A stretch of DNA of 64,000 nucleotides from Spirochaetota bacterium (GCA_018262985.1 JADFDI010000007.1:1-64000); one strand, 5' to 3'; numbered from the stretch's first letter, positions 22,995-34,448 are shown. Program-made: numbers and translations. Notes: generated by a model not told the origin, from the sequence alone.

Positions 22995-25934
22995 ATGAGC
23001 ATCCATCCGGCCTACGAGCTCCTCCGCGAAGCGGACGTTCCCGAGTACCGCGCCCGCGGCGTCTGGCTTCGCCACCGCGCCACGGGCTGCGAGGTGTTCC
23101 GCCTCGTCGACGAAACGGAGGAGAACACCTTCGCCTTCATCTTCAGGACCCCGAGCGCCGACTCGACCGGCGTCGCCCATATCATCGAGCACTCGGTGCT
23201 CTGCGGGTCGGAGCGCTTCCCGACCAAGGATCCTTTCCTGGGCATGGCCAGGCGCAGCCTCAACACCTTCCTCAACGCCATGACCTACGCCGACCGCACG
23301 GTCTATCCGGCGGCGAGCCTCGTGGAGGCGGATTTCTACAACCTGATGGACGTCTACGGCGACGCGGTCTTCTTCCCCCGGCTCGACGAGGACACCTTCC
23401 TGCAGGAAGCCTGGCGCCTCGAGTACGGCGAGGACGGCAGGCTCGGACGGCGCGGGGTGGTCTACAACGAGATGAAGGGCGACTACTCGAGCGCCGAGAG
23501 CGTCATCGGCACGCGCGGCCAGGCGACCCTCTTCGACCCTGGCCATCCCTACTCCTTCGACTCCGGCGGCGACCCGGAGCGCATCCCCGACCTCGGCTAC
23601 GCCGCCTTCAAGGCTTTCCACGCGCGCCACTACCATCCTTCCAACTGCCGCGTCTTCCTCCACGGGAACTTTCAGCTCGAACGGCAGCTCGATTTCCTCC
23701 ACGAGCGTTTCCTCTCCCGTTTCGGTCGGGGCGAGGAAGTCGCCGACGTGCCCCTCCAGGCGCCCTTCGCCGCGCCGCGCGCGGCGGAGTACGCCTTCGA
23801 GGCCGAACCGGGTTCCGACGCGCGCGCGACGACGCTGCTTTCGTGGCTCGTCGGCGAGAGCGCCGACCAGGACGCCGCCCTCTCGCTGCAGGTGCTGTCC
23901 GAAGCGCTCCTCGGCAACGACGGGGCTCCCCTCGCAAAAGCCCTGCGCGAATCGGACCTGGGCGAGGATCTTTCGCCGCACGCGGGAGCCGACGCGAGCC
24001 TCAGGCAGGCCTCCTTCTCGGCGGGACTCCGCGGCGCCGACCCCGCGGACTCCGGCCGGATCGGAGCCTTGATCCTCGATACGCTCCGCGAGATCGAGCA
24101 CGAAGGCGTTCCGGCGGAAGACGTCGAGGCGGCGCTCGACTCGGTCGCCTTTATCGGACGCGAGATCCGCCGCTCGGGCAGCTTCGGCCTCCGCTACCTC
24201 TCCCGCGTCGCTCGAGGCTGGATGCGCGGCCGCTCGCCCTTCGACACCCTCTCCTTCGACGTCCCGCTCGAGGCGTTGCGCGCCCGCTTCGCGAAGGAGC
24301 CCGACCTGGTGCCGCGGCTCGTCCGCGAACTGCTGCTCGACAATCCTCACCGCGTCCTGCTCACGGTCCGGCCCGACGGCAGCCTCGCCGCGGCCCGACG
24401 CGAGGCGGAGGCCACGGCCTTCGCAGCCCTGGAGGTCTCGCTCGGCGCCTCGGGCCGCGAAAACGTTCGCACGCGCTCGGCCGCCCTGGCCGAACGCCAA
24501 TCCCGGCCGGACGCGCCCGGAGACCTCGCGATGCTTCCGAGGCTCGCGCGCTCCGACATCCCGAGAAAAATAGAGGTGGCGGAGCGGCGCGTCGCCACGG
24601 CCGGTCCGATACGCGCGAGCCTCCACCCCCGCTTCGCGAACGGAGTCGCCTACGTCGACTTCGCCTTCCCGCTCGACGCGCTGCCGGAGTCGCGCGCGCG
24701 CGAGCTCCCCCTCCTCGCGCGCCTGGTCGCCGGCGCCGGTACCGCCTCGAGGCGCTGGGACGCGGCGCAGCGCGAGCTCGCGAGGAACCTCGCCGGCTTC
24801 CAGGTCCTGCTCGCCACCGGAACCCCGACGGGCGGCGCCGTCGCCGAACCGCGGAGCTTCCTCGTGGTCAGGCTGAAAGCCTTGCGCGGCAAGCTGGCCG
24901 CCGGACTGTCGATGGCGACGGAGCTGCTCGCCGAAGCCGACCTGGCCGACCTGGACCGCGCGCGCGACCTCTTCCTCGAGCTCAGGAACGACGCGGTCGG
25001 CTCGGTCGTGCCGGCAGGGTCCGCGTACGCGGGGGCGCGGGCTTCCGCGCCCTTCTCGAAGGCCTCCCGGCTCGATGAGCTCTGGCACGGGCCTTCCCAG
25101 CTCCTTTTCCTCAAGGACCTGGACTCGGACCTCGCCGACGGAGGCTTCGAAGCGCTCGCCGGACGCCTCGCTGAACTCCGTCCGGCCGTCTTCCGCCGGG
25201 AGGGGGCGCGCGTCAACGTGTGCGCGGATCCCGGGGAGATTGACGCGGTCCTCGACGAAGCGCTCGCGGCCCTGTCCCGCCTGCCCGACTGCGCGCGCTC
25301 CGCCCCCGACAAACCCCCTTTGAACGAGGCGCCGGCGAGCGCTCCGCGGGAGGCTTGGTCCCTCGACGCGCGCGTCGGCTTCACGGCCGCCGTCCTGCCG
25401 TCCGCCCGCTTCCCCTCCCCCGCTTACGCGCACGAGCAGGTGCTCGCGCACCTCCTTGCCACCGGCATGCTCTGGGACGAGCTCAGGGTCAGGCGAGGCG
25501 CCTACGGAGCCCACTGTTCCGCCGACGGGGCCGAGGGGCTGCTGGGTTTCGGCACTTATCGAGACCCCGCGCCGCGCGAGAGCTTCGCGATCTTCCGGAA
25601 GGCGCTCGAATGGGCCGCTTCCGGGGCCGTCGACGAAGCGCTCGCGGAGGACGCGGTCATCGGCTCCGCCGGCCACGACCTTCGTCCCACGACGCCGTCC
25701 GAGGCGTCCTACCTCGACTTCCGTCGCGAGCTCTACGGCGTCGCTGATGAGCAGCGCCAGGCCAAGCGCGAGGCCTTGCTGGCCACGGGCGCGGCCGAGC
25801 TCCGCGGCGCCGCGGCGCGCCTCCTCGAGGCGTGGGAGCAGAGGACCGAAGTCTTGATTTCCTCCGCCGATGAGGTAGAATCGATGAAACGCGGGAACCC
25901 CTCGACGGTCGCGCGCGCACTCCCGGCCTGGTGA
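22995..25934 (+). CDS. M16C zinc metallopeptidase, presequence-protease (PreP/Cym1) type
   Basis: Large two-halved peptidase that degrades peptides within a closed chamber. 979 aa, matching the ~970-aa PreP/falcilysin class. The inverted zinc motif HIIEH (HxxEH) is near residue 60 (GVAHIIEHSVLCGS), with the third ligand Glu in VVYNEMKGDYSS near 160. A second M16 half and C-terminal domain with LWDELRVRRGAYGAHCS near 835 complete the family layout. No signal peptide, so it acts in the cytosol, likely clearing peptides. It starts a plus-strand run (M16, small protein, bpt, TPR-GAF-GGDEF) with gaps of 11, 10 and -4 bp. Confidence 0.93.
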   Translation: MSIHPAYELLREADVPEYRARGVWLRHRATGCEVFRLVDETEENTFAFIFRTPSADSTGVAHIIEHSVLCGSERFPTKDPFLGMARRSLNTFLNAMTYADRTVYPAASLVEADFYNLMDVYGDAVFFPRLDEDTFLQEAWRLEYGEDGRLGRRGVVYNEMKGDYSSAESVIGTRGQATLFDPGHPYSFDSGGDPERIPDLGYAAFKAFHARHYHPSNCRVFLHGNFQLERQLDFLHERFLSRFGRGEEVADVPLQAPFAAPRAAEYAFEAEPGSDARATTLLSWLVGESADQDAALSLQVLSEALLGNDGAPLAKALRESDLGEDLSPHAGADASLRQASFSAGLRGADPADSGRIGALILDTLREIEHEGVPAEDVEAALDSVAFIGREIRRSGSFGLRYLSRVARGWMRGRSPFDTLSFDVPLEALRARFAKEPDLVPRLVRELLLDNPHRVLLTVRPDGSLAAARREAEATAFAALEVSLGASGRENVRTRSAALAERQSRPDAPGDLAMLPRLARSDIPRKIEVAERRVATAGPIRASLHPRFANGVAYVDFAFPLDALPESRARELPLLARLVAGAGTASRRWDAAQRELARNLAGFQVLLATGTPTGGAVAEPRSFLVVRLKALRGKLAAGLSMATELLAEADLADLDRARDLFLELRNDAVGSVVPAGSAYAGARASAPFSKASRLDELWHGPSQLLFLKDLDSDLADGGFEALAGRLAELRPAVFRREGARVNVCADPGEIDAVLDEALAALSRLPDCARSAPDKPPLNEAPASAPREAWSLDARVGFTAAVLPSARFPSPAYAHEQVLAHLLATGMLWDELRVRRGAYGAHCSADGAEGLLGFGTYRDPAPRESFAIFRKALEWAASGAVDEALAEDAVIGSAGHDLRPTTPSEASYLDFRRELYGVADEQRQAKREALLATGAAELRGAAARLLEAWEQRTEVLISSADEVESMKRGNPSTVARALPAW

Positions 25935-25945
25935 AGGAGCGGAAC

Positions 25946-26140
25946 ATGGACAAGCAAGGCTACTCACTCCTCCGCCAGCTGGCCAGCGACGTGGAAGGCG
26001 CTCCCTATCCCGGCTCCATCGGCAAGGAGCTCTACACGATCTGGTACGAGCACGTGCAGCGTACCGCGCAGGAAGCCCTCGCCTACCTCGACGAGCACGA
26101 TCCCGACAATAGGCCAAAAACGGAAAATATCGACTTCTGA
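25946..26140 (+). CDS. Small conserved-context hypothetical protein (64 aa)
   Basis: Not recognised. It begins MDKQGYSLLRQLASDVEGAP, is soluble, acidic (many Asp/Glu, tail KTENIDF) and mostly helical with a central YTIWYEHVQRTAQEALAYL helix. It has an excellent ribosome site (GAAGGAG, 7 bases before the ATG) and tight spacing inside the operon (11 bp after M16, 10 bp before bpt), so it is very likely a real gene. It might be a partner or adaptor of the peptidase or of Bpt. Confidence 0.75.
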   Translation: MDKQGYSLLRQLASDVEGAPYPGSIGKELYTIWYEHVQRTAQEALAYLDEHDPDNRPKTENIDF

Positions 26141-26150
26141 GGAACCGACG

Positions 26151-26912
26151 ATGACGATGAGCCGGGCGCCGAGGCGGACCGGGCCATGCCCCTACCTTTC
26201 GGACGCTCCGAGCATGAGCGTCTACGACCTGTGGTCTCCGACCTTCTCCGCGGCCGACTACGAGGCCATGCTACCCTCGGCCTGGCGTCGTTCGGGTTAT
26301 TCCTTCTATCGACCGAGCTGCGGCGCCTGCTCCCGTTGCGTTCCCATACGCGTCGACGCGGACCGCTACGAGCCGACGGCTTCCCAGCGCCGCGCCGCGC
26401 GCCGGAACGCCGATCTCGTCGTCGAACCGCTGCCCCTCGAGTTCACCGAAGAACGATTCGAGCTCTACGAAGCCTACCGACGAATGCGCTTCGGAAAGGC
26501 GACCGAGGACGATGCCTACCTGGCGCGCGCCGCCTACTCGGCCTTCCTCGTCCAGAATCCGCTCGACGGCGCGCTGGCCGTCGATTACCGCCTGCCCCCG
26601 GAAGGAGCCGGGCGCGGCCGACTCGTCGCCACCGGCTACGTCGACGTTCTTCCGGAAGGCCTCTCGTCGGTCTACTTCGCCTGGGACCCCGCCGAGGCGA
26701 AACGGAGCGTCGGCACCTGGTCGGTGGCCGCGGAAATCGCGCTATGCAGGCGGCTCGGCAAACGCTGGTACTATCTCGGCTTCTGGGTGCCCGGCTCCGA
26801 CACCATGGACTACAAGGCGGACTTCGGACCCGCCGAGATCGCCCTCGGGGGACGCTGGACCGCCCTCGACGCCGCTCTCGAGGACCGCGTCCGTCGGGGG
26901 GAGCTCCCGTGA
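26151..26912 (+). CDS. bpt: Aspartate/glutamate leucyltransferase (Bpt; ATE-related)
   Basis: Transfers leucine from Leu-tRNA to proteins with N-terminal Asp or Glu, marking them for ClpAP-type degradation by the N-end rule. 253 aa. Features: N-terminal CPYL (residue 13), SYDLW-like MSVYDLWSPTFSAADYE, SFYRPSCGACSRCVPIRV (CxxC pair near 60), and the C-terminal catalytic region SSVYFAWDPAEAKRSVGTWS with YYLGFWVPGSDTMDYKADFGP (the Y-x-G-Y/F-W-I/V-P-x-S-x-x-M-x-Y-K signature). Substrate specificity (Leu rather than Arg) is assigned from bacterial family knowledge. RBS GAGGAA. Its stop overlaps the next start (GTGA). Confidence 0.92.
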   Translation: MTMSRAPRRTGPCPYLSDAPSMSVYDLWSPTFSAADYEAMLPSAWRRSGYSFYRPSCGACSRCVPIRVDADRYEPTASQRRAARRNADLVVEPLPLEFTEERFELYEAYRRMRFGKATEDDAYLARAAYSAFLVQNPLDGALAVDYRLPPEGAGRGRLVATGYVDVLPEGLSSVYFAWDPAEAKRSVGTWSVAAEIALCRRLGKRWYYLGFWVPGSDTMDYKADFGPAEIALGGRWTALDAALEDRVRRGELP

Positions 26913-29137
26913 AACCTGCGGGCTCCGGGAAGTCCGGCGGCTCCCGCCGTTCCCCCCAGGCTCCGGCGCGGGCCGCGGTGGACGCGCTCAACGCGGAGGC
27001 CTGGGACCTCATGCTGGTCGATCCGGCCGCCGCGCTCGAGGTGGCGAACCGGGCCCGCGAACAGGCCTCCGGGCTCGGTTTCGAGCAAGGCCTGGCCTCG
27101 GCCTGGCTCAACATCGGCTGGTGTCGCAGCTACCTGGGAGATCCGCACGGAGGCCTCGAGGCCGCCGAGCTCGCCGACGGCATCTACGCGCGCTCGGGCG
27201 GTCCCGAGGACCGCGCGAAAAGCCTCAACCTGCTCGGAGCCCTCTACTACGACACGGGACGCTTCGACCGCGCCCTCGACTTCTTCTCGCACAGCCTCGA
27301 CGCCGCCCGGAACGCCGGACTCCACGGCCGCGAGGCGGCCACGCTCAACAACATCGGCGAGGTGTGCCTGGCGCTCGGCAACGCGAAGGAAGCCCTCGAC
27401 TACTTCCTCAGGGCCTACGACCTCCTGCCGGAGGACCAGGAAGGCGAGCTCATCGCGAACGTCCTCATGAACGTGGGCGCCGCCTTCGTGCGGCTCGAGA
27501 ATTTCCCCCTCGCCCGCGAATTCGCCCTCAAGGCCCTCGACATCGCTGAGCGCTGCCAGGAGCTCCTGCTGGCAGCGAGTTGCGAGACCATACTCGGCAG
27601 GGCCGAGCGCGCGGAAGGGGAACGCGAGACGGCGGAACGACGCCTCCGCAAGGCCCTCGCCCTGTCCGAGGGAGCCCGGGCCCGCAAGCAGACGGTAGCC
27701 GCGCTCTTCGAGCTCGGCGCCCTGCTCGGCGAGGACGAGGGGCGCTCCGCCGAGGCGCTCGCCTGCCTTGAAAGGGCCACCGCGATCGCGGACGAGATCG
27801 GGGCCGTCGCCTTGCTGCACCGGGGCTACTCGCTCCTCGCGGAGGCCGAGGAGCGTTCCGGTGACTTCGAGGCGGCGCTATCCCACTACCGGCGCTTCTC
27901 GCGCTACGAGCGGCAGATCCTCGACGAGGACACCACCCGGAAGATCAAGAGCGTGCAGATCCGCTACGAGGTCGAGCGGAGCCAGCGCGAGGCCGAGATC
28001 TTCCGTCTCCGCAACACCGAGCTCAAGGAGAAGACCGAACAGCTCGAACGCGCCAACCGCGAGATCCTGACCATAGCCGAGATCGGTCGCCGCATCACGG
28101 CGAGCCTCGAGCTGCACAAGGTGGTCGGCATCCTGCACGAGTCCCTGGCGCCCCTCCTCTCGACCGAGGTGCTCGGCATCGCCGTGAGCGAAAGCGAGGA
28201 GGACTGCCTCGAATACGCCTACTACTTCGACGACGGCAAGGAGCGCGGCGGCTGGCGCATCCAGCTGGACTCGAAATCGTCCCTGGCGGCCTGGGCCTTC
28301 CGCAACCGCAAGCCCGTGGTCATCGACGACGTCAACCTGGATTGGCGCAAGTACCTCGAGCTCAAGCCGACCAACCAGGGCAAGCGAAAGCGTTCGGTAG
28401 TCATCATGCCGCTCGCGGTCGAGGACCGGATGATCGGCGTCTTCACCGTCCAGGCGGGCGCCCCGGGCGCCTACAGCGAGGGCCAGGTGCGCCTCCTCGA
28501 AGCGCTCGCGCCCTTCGTCGCCATCGCGGTCGAGAACAGCCTGATCCACGATCGCCTCGAGGAGCTCAACCGCGTGGTCACGAGCGAGAAGCTCGCGCTC
28601 GAGCGCGCCTCCGACCAGATCACCCACCTGGCCAACCACGACTCGCTGACCGGCCTTCCGAACCGCCGTCTGCTCTTCGAGCTGCTCAGGCAGGGCTTCG
28701 ACGCGGCCCGCCGCGACGCGCGGAAAGTGGCGGTCATCTTCGTCGACCTGGACGACTTCAAGCCGATCAACGACCGCTACGGCCACATCCAGGGCGACCG
28801 GGCCCTGATCGAAGTGTCGGAACGGCTCCGTCGCGCGCTCAGGGCCAGCGACACCGTCGCGCGCGTCGGCGGCGACGAGTTCGTGGCGGTCATCCACGGC
28901 CCTCGCACTCGGAGCGACATCGAGAGGGTAGCCTCGAAAATCGTGGAGGAATGTTGCCGTCCCTTCGATTTCCTGCCGCAGGCCTCGGGCGTCAGCGTCT
29001 CCATGGGCGCGGCCGTCTTCCCCGACGACGGCGACACGATCGAGGAGATCCTGAACCACGCCGACGCCGCCATGTACCGCGTCAAGCATTCGACCAAGAA
29101 CGGCCTCGACTTCCACGGCTCCACCCTGCCCGCCTGA
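26909..29137 (+). CDS. TPR-GAF-GGDEF diguanylate cyclase
   Basis: Cytosolic signalling protein of 742 aa predicted to make cyclic di-GMP. Domains: disordered start (1-25), about seven TPR repeats (35-330), a coiled coil (345-385), a GAF sensor domain (390-545), a short helix, and GGDEF (560-735). The active site reads GGDEF with the upstream HDSLTGLPNRRLLFE, and the product-inhibition I-site RxxD (RASD) sits exactly five residues before GGDEF. The metal-binding Asp in VIFVDLDDFKPIND is present, so it looks catalytically competent and feedback-regulated. Start GTG at 26909 overlaps the bpt stop. Confidence 0.92.
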   Translation: MKPAGSGKSGGSRRSPQAPARAAVDALNAEAWDLMLVDPAAALEVANRAREQASGLGFEQGLASAWLNIGWCRSYLGDPHGGLEAAELADGIYARSGGPEDRAKSLNLLGALYYDTGRFDRALDFFSHSLDAARNAGLHGREAATLNNIGEVCLALGNAKEALDYFLRAYDLLPEDQEGELIANVLMNVGAAFVRLENFPLAREFALKALDIAERCQELLLAASCETILGRAERAEGERETAERRLRKALALSEGARARKQTVAALFELGALLGEDEGRSAEALACLERATAIADEIGAVALLHRGYSLLAEAEERSGDFEAALSHYRRFSRYERQILDEDTTRKIKSVQIRYEVERSQREAEIFRLRNTELKEKTEQLERANREILTIAEIGRRITASLELHKVVGILHESLAPLLSTEVLGIAVSESEEDCLEYAYYFDDGKERGGWRIQLDSKSSLAAWAFRNRKPVVIDDVNLDWRKYLELKPTNQGKRKRSVVIMPLAVEDRMIGVFTVQAGAPGAYSEGQVRLLEALAPFVAIAVENSLIHDRLEELNRVVTSEKLALERASDQITHLANHDSLTGLPNRRLLFELLRQGFDAARRDARKVAVIFVDLDDFKPINDRYGHIQGDRALIEVSERLRRALRASDTVARVGGDEFVAVIHGPRTRSDIERVASKIVEECCRPFDFLPQASGVSVSMGAAVFPDDGDTIEEILNHADAAMYRVKHSTKNGLDFHGSTLPA

Positions 29138-29162
29138 CGGACCAGGCTCCGGCCGTTCTCGA

Positions 29163-29192
29163 TTGACGCGTCTCCACGGCGCGTGGTATCGT
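29163..29192 (+). promoter_or_regulatory. Predicted promoter of the PpiD-like gene
   Basis: TTGACG (29163-29168), 18-bp spacer, TATCGT (29187-29192), giving a conventional leader of about 112 bases to the ATG at 29312. It separates the foldase-Maf pair from the upstream operon. Confidence 0.5.
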
Positions 29193-29311
29193 GCGGAACC
29201 CGCGCCCGGGGCAGATCCTGCCGCCCCGTCGTGGTCGTACGCCACTTCCCCGAACGGCCGCGAGCCCCGGGGCGCCGCGACGGCCTCGCGCACCAATACG
29301 GGAAGGAACCT

Positions 29312-30853
29312 ATGGCATCCCTGAAAACCAAGAACCGAGCCGCCGAAACCGCGGCGCCCGCACGGCACACGACCCCGCTCGTCTACTACGGCACCATCGT
29401 CATCCTGGTGATCACCGTCATCGCCTTCGTGGTGGTCCCCTCCTTCTCCGGCACCGACGCCGGATCCGGGAAGCGGCTCGTGTTCGGTTCCTACGCCGGC
29501 AGGCCCATCGCCTACGAGAGCGGCAGCTACTTCGCCCGCCAGGTGCAGGCGGTCAACGCCGAAAAGCAGGAAACCGTCTCGCAGGACGAGGCCGGTTCCA
29601 TCAACTATATCTACGACGTGTGGATGACCGCGTTCCAGCGGACCGCCTACCGCTTCGCCCTCGTGGACGCGGCCGAGCGCGCCGGCGTGCTCGTGAGCGA
29701 CGACGCGGTCAACGCCAAGCTCATCGCCGACCCGAGCTTCCAGGTCGACGGACGCTTCTCGCGGGAACGCTTCGACAAGGTCAGCAAGTTCGACAAGAAC
29801 CGCATGCTCGAGAACCTCCGTGAGGACCTGCTCATCGAGCGCTACCTCGCCGACGCGCTCGGACTCGAAAGCAGCCCCGAGGAGCTCGCCCACGTCAAGC
29901 TGGCCGCCACCCCGCGCCGCGCCATCGAGTACGCCGCCGTCCCGCTCGACGACTACCCGGCCTCCGAGCGCGCCGCCTGGGCCGGACGGAACGCCTCCCT
30001 TTTCCGCACCGTCTCCGTATCCCGGATCACGATCCAGAGCTCGGAGAAGGACGCCGAGGCGCTCCGCGCCCGGATCGCCGACGGCAAGATCGCGTTCGAC
30101 GAGGCCGCCCGGACTTCGTCGACGGACCAGTACGCCGCCGCGGGCGGAATGGTGGGCGCGAAGGCCTTCCACGAACTGCGCTCCGACTTCGCCGACGAGG
30201 CGGACGCGGAAGCCGTGTTCGCCCTTCCCGAGGGCGGGCTGTCCGCGGTGCTCGAATCCAACCAGGATTCCTGGATCATCTACCGCGTGGACGAGGCCGC
30301 CGCCGCGGCCGACCTTTCCGACCCCGCCACGCTCGACGCTGTCGGCGCCTACATGAAGGCCTGGGAGAAGGGCGTGATCGAGGACTGGGCCGCTTCGCGG
30401 GCGGGCGCCTTCGCGGTCGCCGCCACCGAGGATGCCGCCGCGGCCACGGCCGAGTACGGCCTGTCCTTCAAGAGCGCCGAACCCTTCCCGCTCAACCTGG
30501 CCTCCGGCTTCTCCTCCTCCGGTTTCCCCTTGATCGGCGGGATCGACACCTACGGCTCCCCTGAGCTCGCGGGCGCCGACGCCGACCGCGCCTTCATGAA
30601 GGCCGTCTTCTCCCAGGAACCTGGCGCGATCTCCCGCGCGTTCGTCCTCGACACCCACGCGGTGGTCTTCCGCGTGACCGACTCGAGCGACGCCGACGCG
30701 GACAGCCTCTCGATCCTCGACTACTACCTGCCGTACTACGCGGGCAACCTGGAGCAGAACGCGGTCGCGGAGCTCCTGCTCGACGACGCCCGGTTCAAGA
30801 ACGATTTCGACGAGGTGTTCTTCCGCGTCTTCCTCGGCGAGTCCGGCTCGTGA
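29312..30853 (+). CDS. Membrane-anchored peptidyl-prolyl isomerase (SurA/PpiD-like)
   Basis: Envelope foldase of 513 aa. A cytosolic N-terminus (1-22), one transmembrane segment (about 24-45, VYYGTIVILVITVIAFVVV), a SurA-N-like chaperone region (about 50-215) and a parvulin/PPIC-like domain (about 225-335, containing AAAGGMVGAKAFHELRSDF and VFALPEGGLSAVLES) are visible. The last ~170 residues look like a second, degenerate parvulin region. RBS GGAAGGAA. It lies one base before the Maf-like gene and is presumably co-transcribed with it. Confidence 0.85.
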   Translation: MASLKTKNRAAETAAPARHTTPLVYYGTIVILVITVIAFVVVPSFSGTDAGSGKRLVFGSYAGRPIAYESGSYFARQVQAVNAEKQETVSQDEAGSINYIYDVWMTAFQRTAYRFALVDAAERAGVLVSDDAVNAKLIADPSFQVDGRFSRERFDKVSKFDKNRMLENLREDLLIERYLADALGLESSPEELAHVKLAATPRRAIEYAAVPLDDYPASERAAWAGRNASLFRTVSVSRITIQSSEKDAEALRARIADGKIAFDEAARTSSTDQYAAAGGMVGAKAFHELRSDFADEADAEAVFALPEGGLSAVLESNQDSWIIYRVDEAAAAADLSDPATLDAVGAYMKAWEKGVIEDWAASRAGAFAVAATEDAAAATAEYGLSFKSAEPFPLNLASGFSSSGFPLIGGIDTYGSPELAGADADRAFMKAVFSQEPGAISRAFVLDTHAVVFRVTDSSDADADSLSILDYYLPYYAGNLEQNAVAELLLDDARFKNDFDEVFFRVFLGESGS

Positions 30854-30854
30854 G

Positions 30855-32471
30855 GTGAGGTCCGGCGGCTCCGGCCCCGTCCTGACGGACGGCGGCCGGA
30901 CTCCCTCGGTGAAATGGCGGGGCGGCTTCCTCTACGCTCCCCGCGATCCAGACGCCGTCCCCCGGCGCATCGCCCTCGAAGCGCCGCTTCCCGCCTGCAC
31001 CCTTTTCGTCCTTCCCTCCCCCCTCCTCGGCTATGGTCTTCCCGAACTCCTCGAACGCTTGAGCGCGGACTCGGCCGTACTCCTCGTCGAGGCCGAGAGC
31101 GAGCTCGAGGCGCTGGCGCGGGAGCGCATCCCCCGCGAGCTGCTGTCCCACCCCCGCGTCCGCTTCGTCTCCGCGACGCCGGAGGCCGCCGTGCTCGCCG
31201 CGCGAAGCCTCGGCCGTTTCAGGAAGGCCGCGGAGCTCGTCCTCTCGCGCGGCCGCTCCCTCGCCGCGTCCGCCTACGACGCCGTGATGGCCGCGCTCGA
31301 CGCCGATTCCCAGACCTGGTGGCGAAACCGTGCCACCATGGCGCGCATGGGCCGGCTCTGGACGCGGAACCTGCTCGACAACCTGGGCAGGCTGCCATAC
31401 GACCGCCTCCGGCCTCTGCCGTCGGCCGCTCGGCCCATCCTCGTCGCGGGCGCCGGACCGAGCCTCGACCGCTCCGCGCCGTGGATACTCGCGCGACGGA
31501 AACGGCTCGCCGTCCTGGCGGTCGACACGGCCCTGCCCTGCCTGCGCTCGCGCGGCATCGAACCGGACGCGGTGGTCGTCCTCGAGGGCCAGGCGCACAA
31601 CCTGCGCGACTTCGCAGGGAGCTCGGGCAACGCGATCAGGCTCTTCGGCGACCTGTCGTCCCACCCCGCGGGCTTCCGCCATGTCGGCGGACCCGTTCAC
31701 GCCGTCCTGACCCGCTGGGAGGAGCTCGCCCTGTTGGACCGCGCCGGCGAGCTGCCTTTCATCGCCTCCCGCCTTCCTCCGCTCGGTTCGGTCGGAGTGT
31801 TCGCGGCGAGCCTCGCCTCGAGGCTCGGCCCTGTTCCCCTCATCCTCACTGGGCTCGACTTCGCCTTCTGGCCCGGACGCACGCACGCGGCCGGAGCGCC
31901 GGCGCTCAGGACCGAGGAAGCGCGGCAATCCCGCGTCCGCCGCAGGCCCGCCCAATGGTCGATCGCCTACGGCGGCCGGTCCCGCCCCAACACGCGGAAC
32001 GGGGAGCTATCCGACCCGCTGCTCGCCGCCTACGCGGCGACGCTCCAGCGCGAGCTGGCGCCGGTCTCGGGCCGCGTGCTGGACCTGCGCGGCGGCGGTC
32101 TCGAGCTCGGCCTCGCCCGGGCCGATTTCCGCGACGCGGACGAACTGCTCGAGGCGTTCGGTACCGAAAACGGATCGTCAGGCGCTTTCGAGGATCGCGG
32201 GTCCTATGACTACGCCGCGTCCCGTCGCCAGGCCGGGGCCTTCCTGGAAGCCGAGCTCGGGTTCGTACATGGGCTGCGCGCCTCGTTGAGGGACGGCCGG
32301 CCCGGTGTCGAAGCGGCCGTCGCCTCGTGCGACGGCTATTGGGCCCATTTCGCGGACTCGCACCGGGCGGAGGCGCTGCCGCAGGACTTCGGCAACCGCC
32401 TTCTCGTGGAGACCTTCTACTGGGAAGACCGCATCGAGCGGGCTCTCGCCTTCCTCGCCTCGACGCGCTGA
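30855..32471 (+). CDS. Maf/MptE-like DUF115 protein, putative flagellin glycosylation factor
   Basis: A 538-aa protein with a central DUF115 (6-hydroxymethylpterin-pyrophosphokinase MptE-like) domain. Its nucleotide-type motif VAGAGPSLDRSAPWI lies near residue 198, followed by AVLAVDTALPCLRSRGIEPDAVVVLE, and ILTGLDFAFWPGRTHA near 335. In Campylobacter, Aeromonas and others such Maf proteins transfer nonulosonic acids to flagellin; spirochaetes carry homologues. Start GTG at 30855 begins two bases after the upstream stop. With the sugar genes at 45917-52467 it suggests glycosylation of a filament protein. Confidence 0.82.
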   Translation: MRSGGSGPVLTDGGRTPSVKWRGGFLYAPRDPDAVPRRIALEAPLPACTLFVLPSPLLGYGLPELLERLSADSAVLLVEAESELEALARERIPRELLSHPRVRFVSATPEAAVLAARSLGRFRKAAELVLSRGRSLAASAYDAVMAALDADSQTWWRNRATMARMGRLWTRNLLDNLGRLPYDRLRPLPSAARPILVAGAGPSLDRSAPWILARRKRLAVLAVDTALPCLRSRGIEPDAVVVLEGQAHNLRDFAGSSGNAIRLFGDLSSHPAGFRHVGGPVHAVLTRWEELALLDRAGELPFIASRLPPLGSVGVFAASLASRLGPVPLILTGLDFAFWPGRTHAAGAPALRTEEARQSRVRRRPAQWSIAYGGRSRPNTRNGELSDPLLAAYAATLQRELAPVSGRVLDLRGGGLELGLARADFRDADELLEAFGTENGSSGAFEDRGSYDYAASRRQAGAFLEAELGFVHGLRASLRDGRPGVEAAVASCDGYWAHFADSHRAEALPQDFGNRLLVETFYWEDRIERALAFLASTR

Positions 32472-32486
32472 ACCCGGTCCACCGCC

Positions 32487-34313
<1,827 letters not shown>

Positions 34314-34319
34314 GAAAGC

Positions 34320-34349
34320 AATCTAGCCGCAAAGGGGCGGGCGCATCAA
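34320..34349 (-). promoter_or_regulatory. Predicted promoter of lepA, leaderless
   Basis: Minus strand: TTGATG (34349-34344), 18-bp spacer, TAGATT (34325-34320), then 6 bases (GCTTTC) to the ATG at 34313. Confidence 0.55.
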
Positions 34350-34396
34350 GCGGCGCGCCGCCCGCGCGGCGGAGTCCGTCCGCCGCCGCCCGTCGC

Positions 34397-34425
34397 TTCA
34401 CATCGACGTTTCCCTCCGCTATACT
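34397..34425 (+). promoter_or_regulatory. Predicted promoter of the glutaredoxin-FTR-IscS-ThiI operon
   Basis: TTCACA (34397-34402), 17-bp spacer, TATACT (34420-34425); the leader is short (about 17 bases) and contains the ribosome site GAGGAGG before the ATG at 34449. Confidence 0.6.
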
Positions 34426-34448
34426 GGCTCCCGCGAGGAGGAACGACC

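Noticed and set aside
22809-26117. 1102-aa open frame antisense to the M16 peptidase
   Set aside because: Composition (Glu/Arg/Gly/Val-rich, no motifs) mirrors the complementary strand of a confirmed gene with zinc motifs.
27878-30658. 926-aa open frame antisense to the GGDEF and PpiD-like genes
   Set aside because: Covers two well-supported plus-strand genes and an intergenic promoter; no family resemblance.
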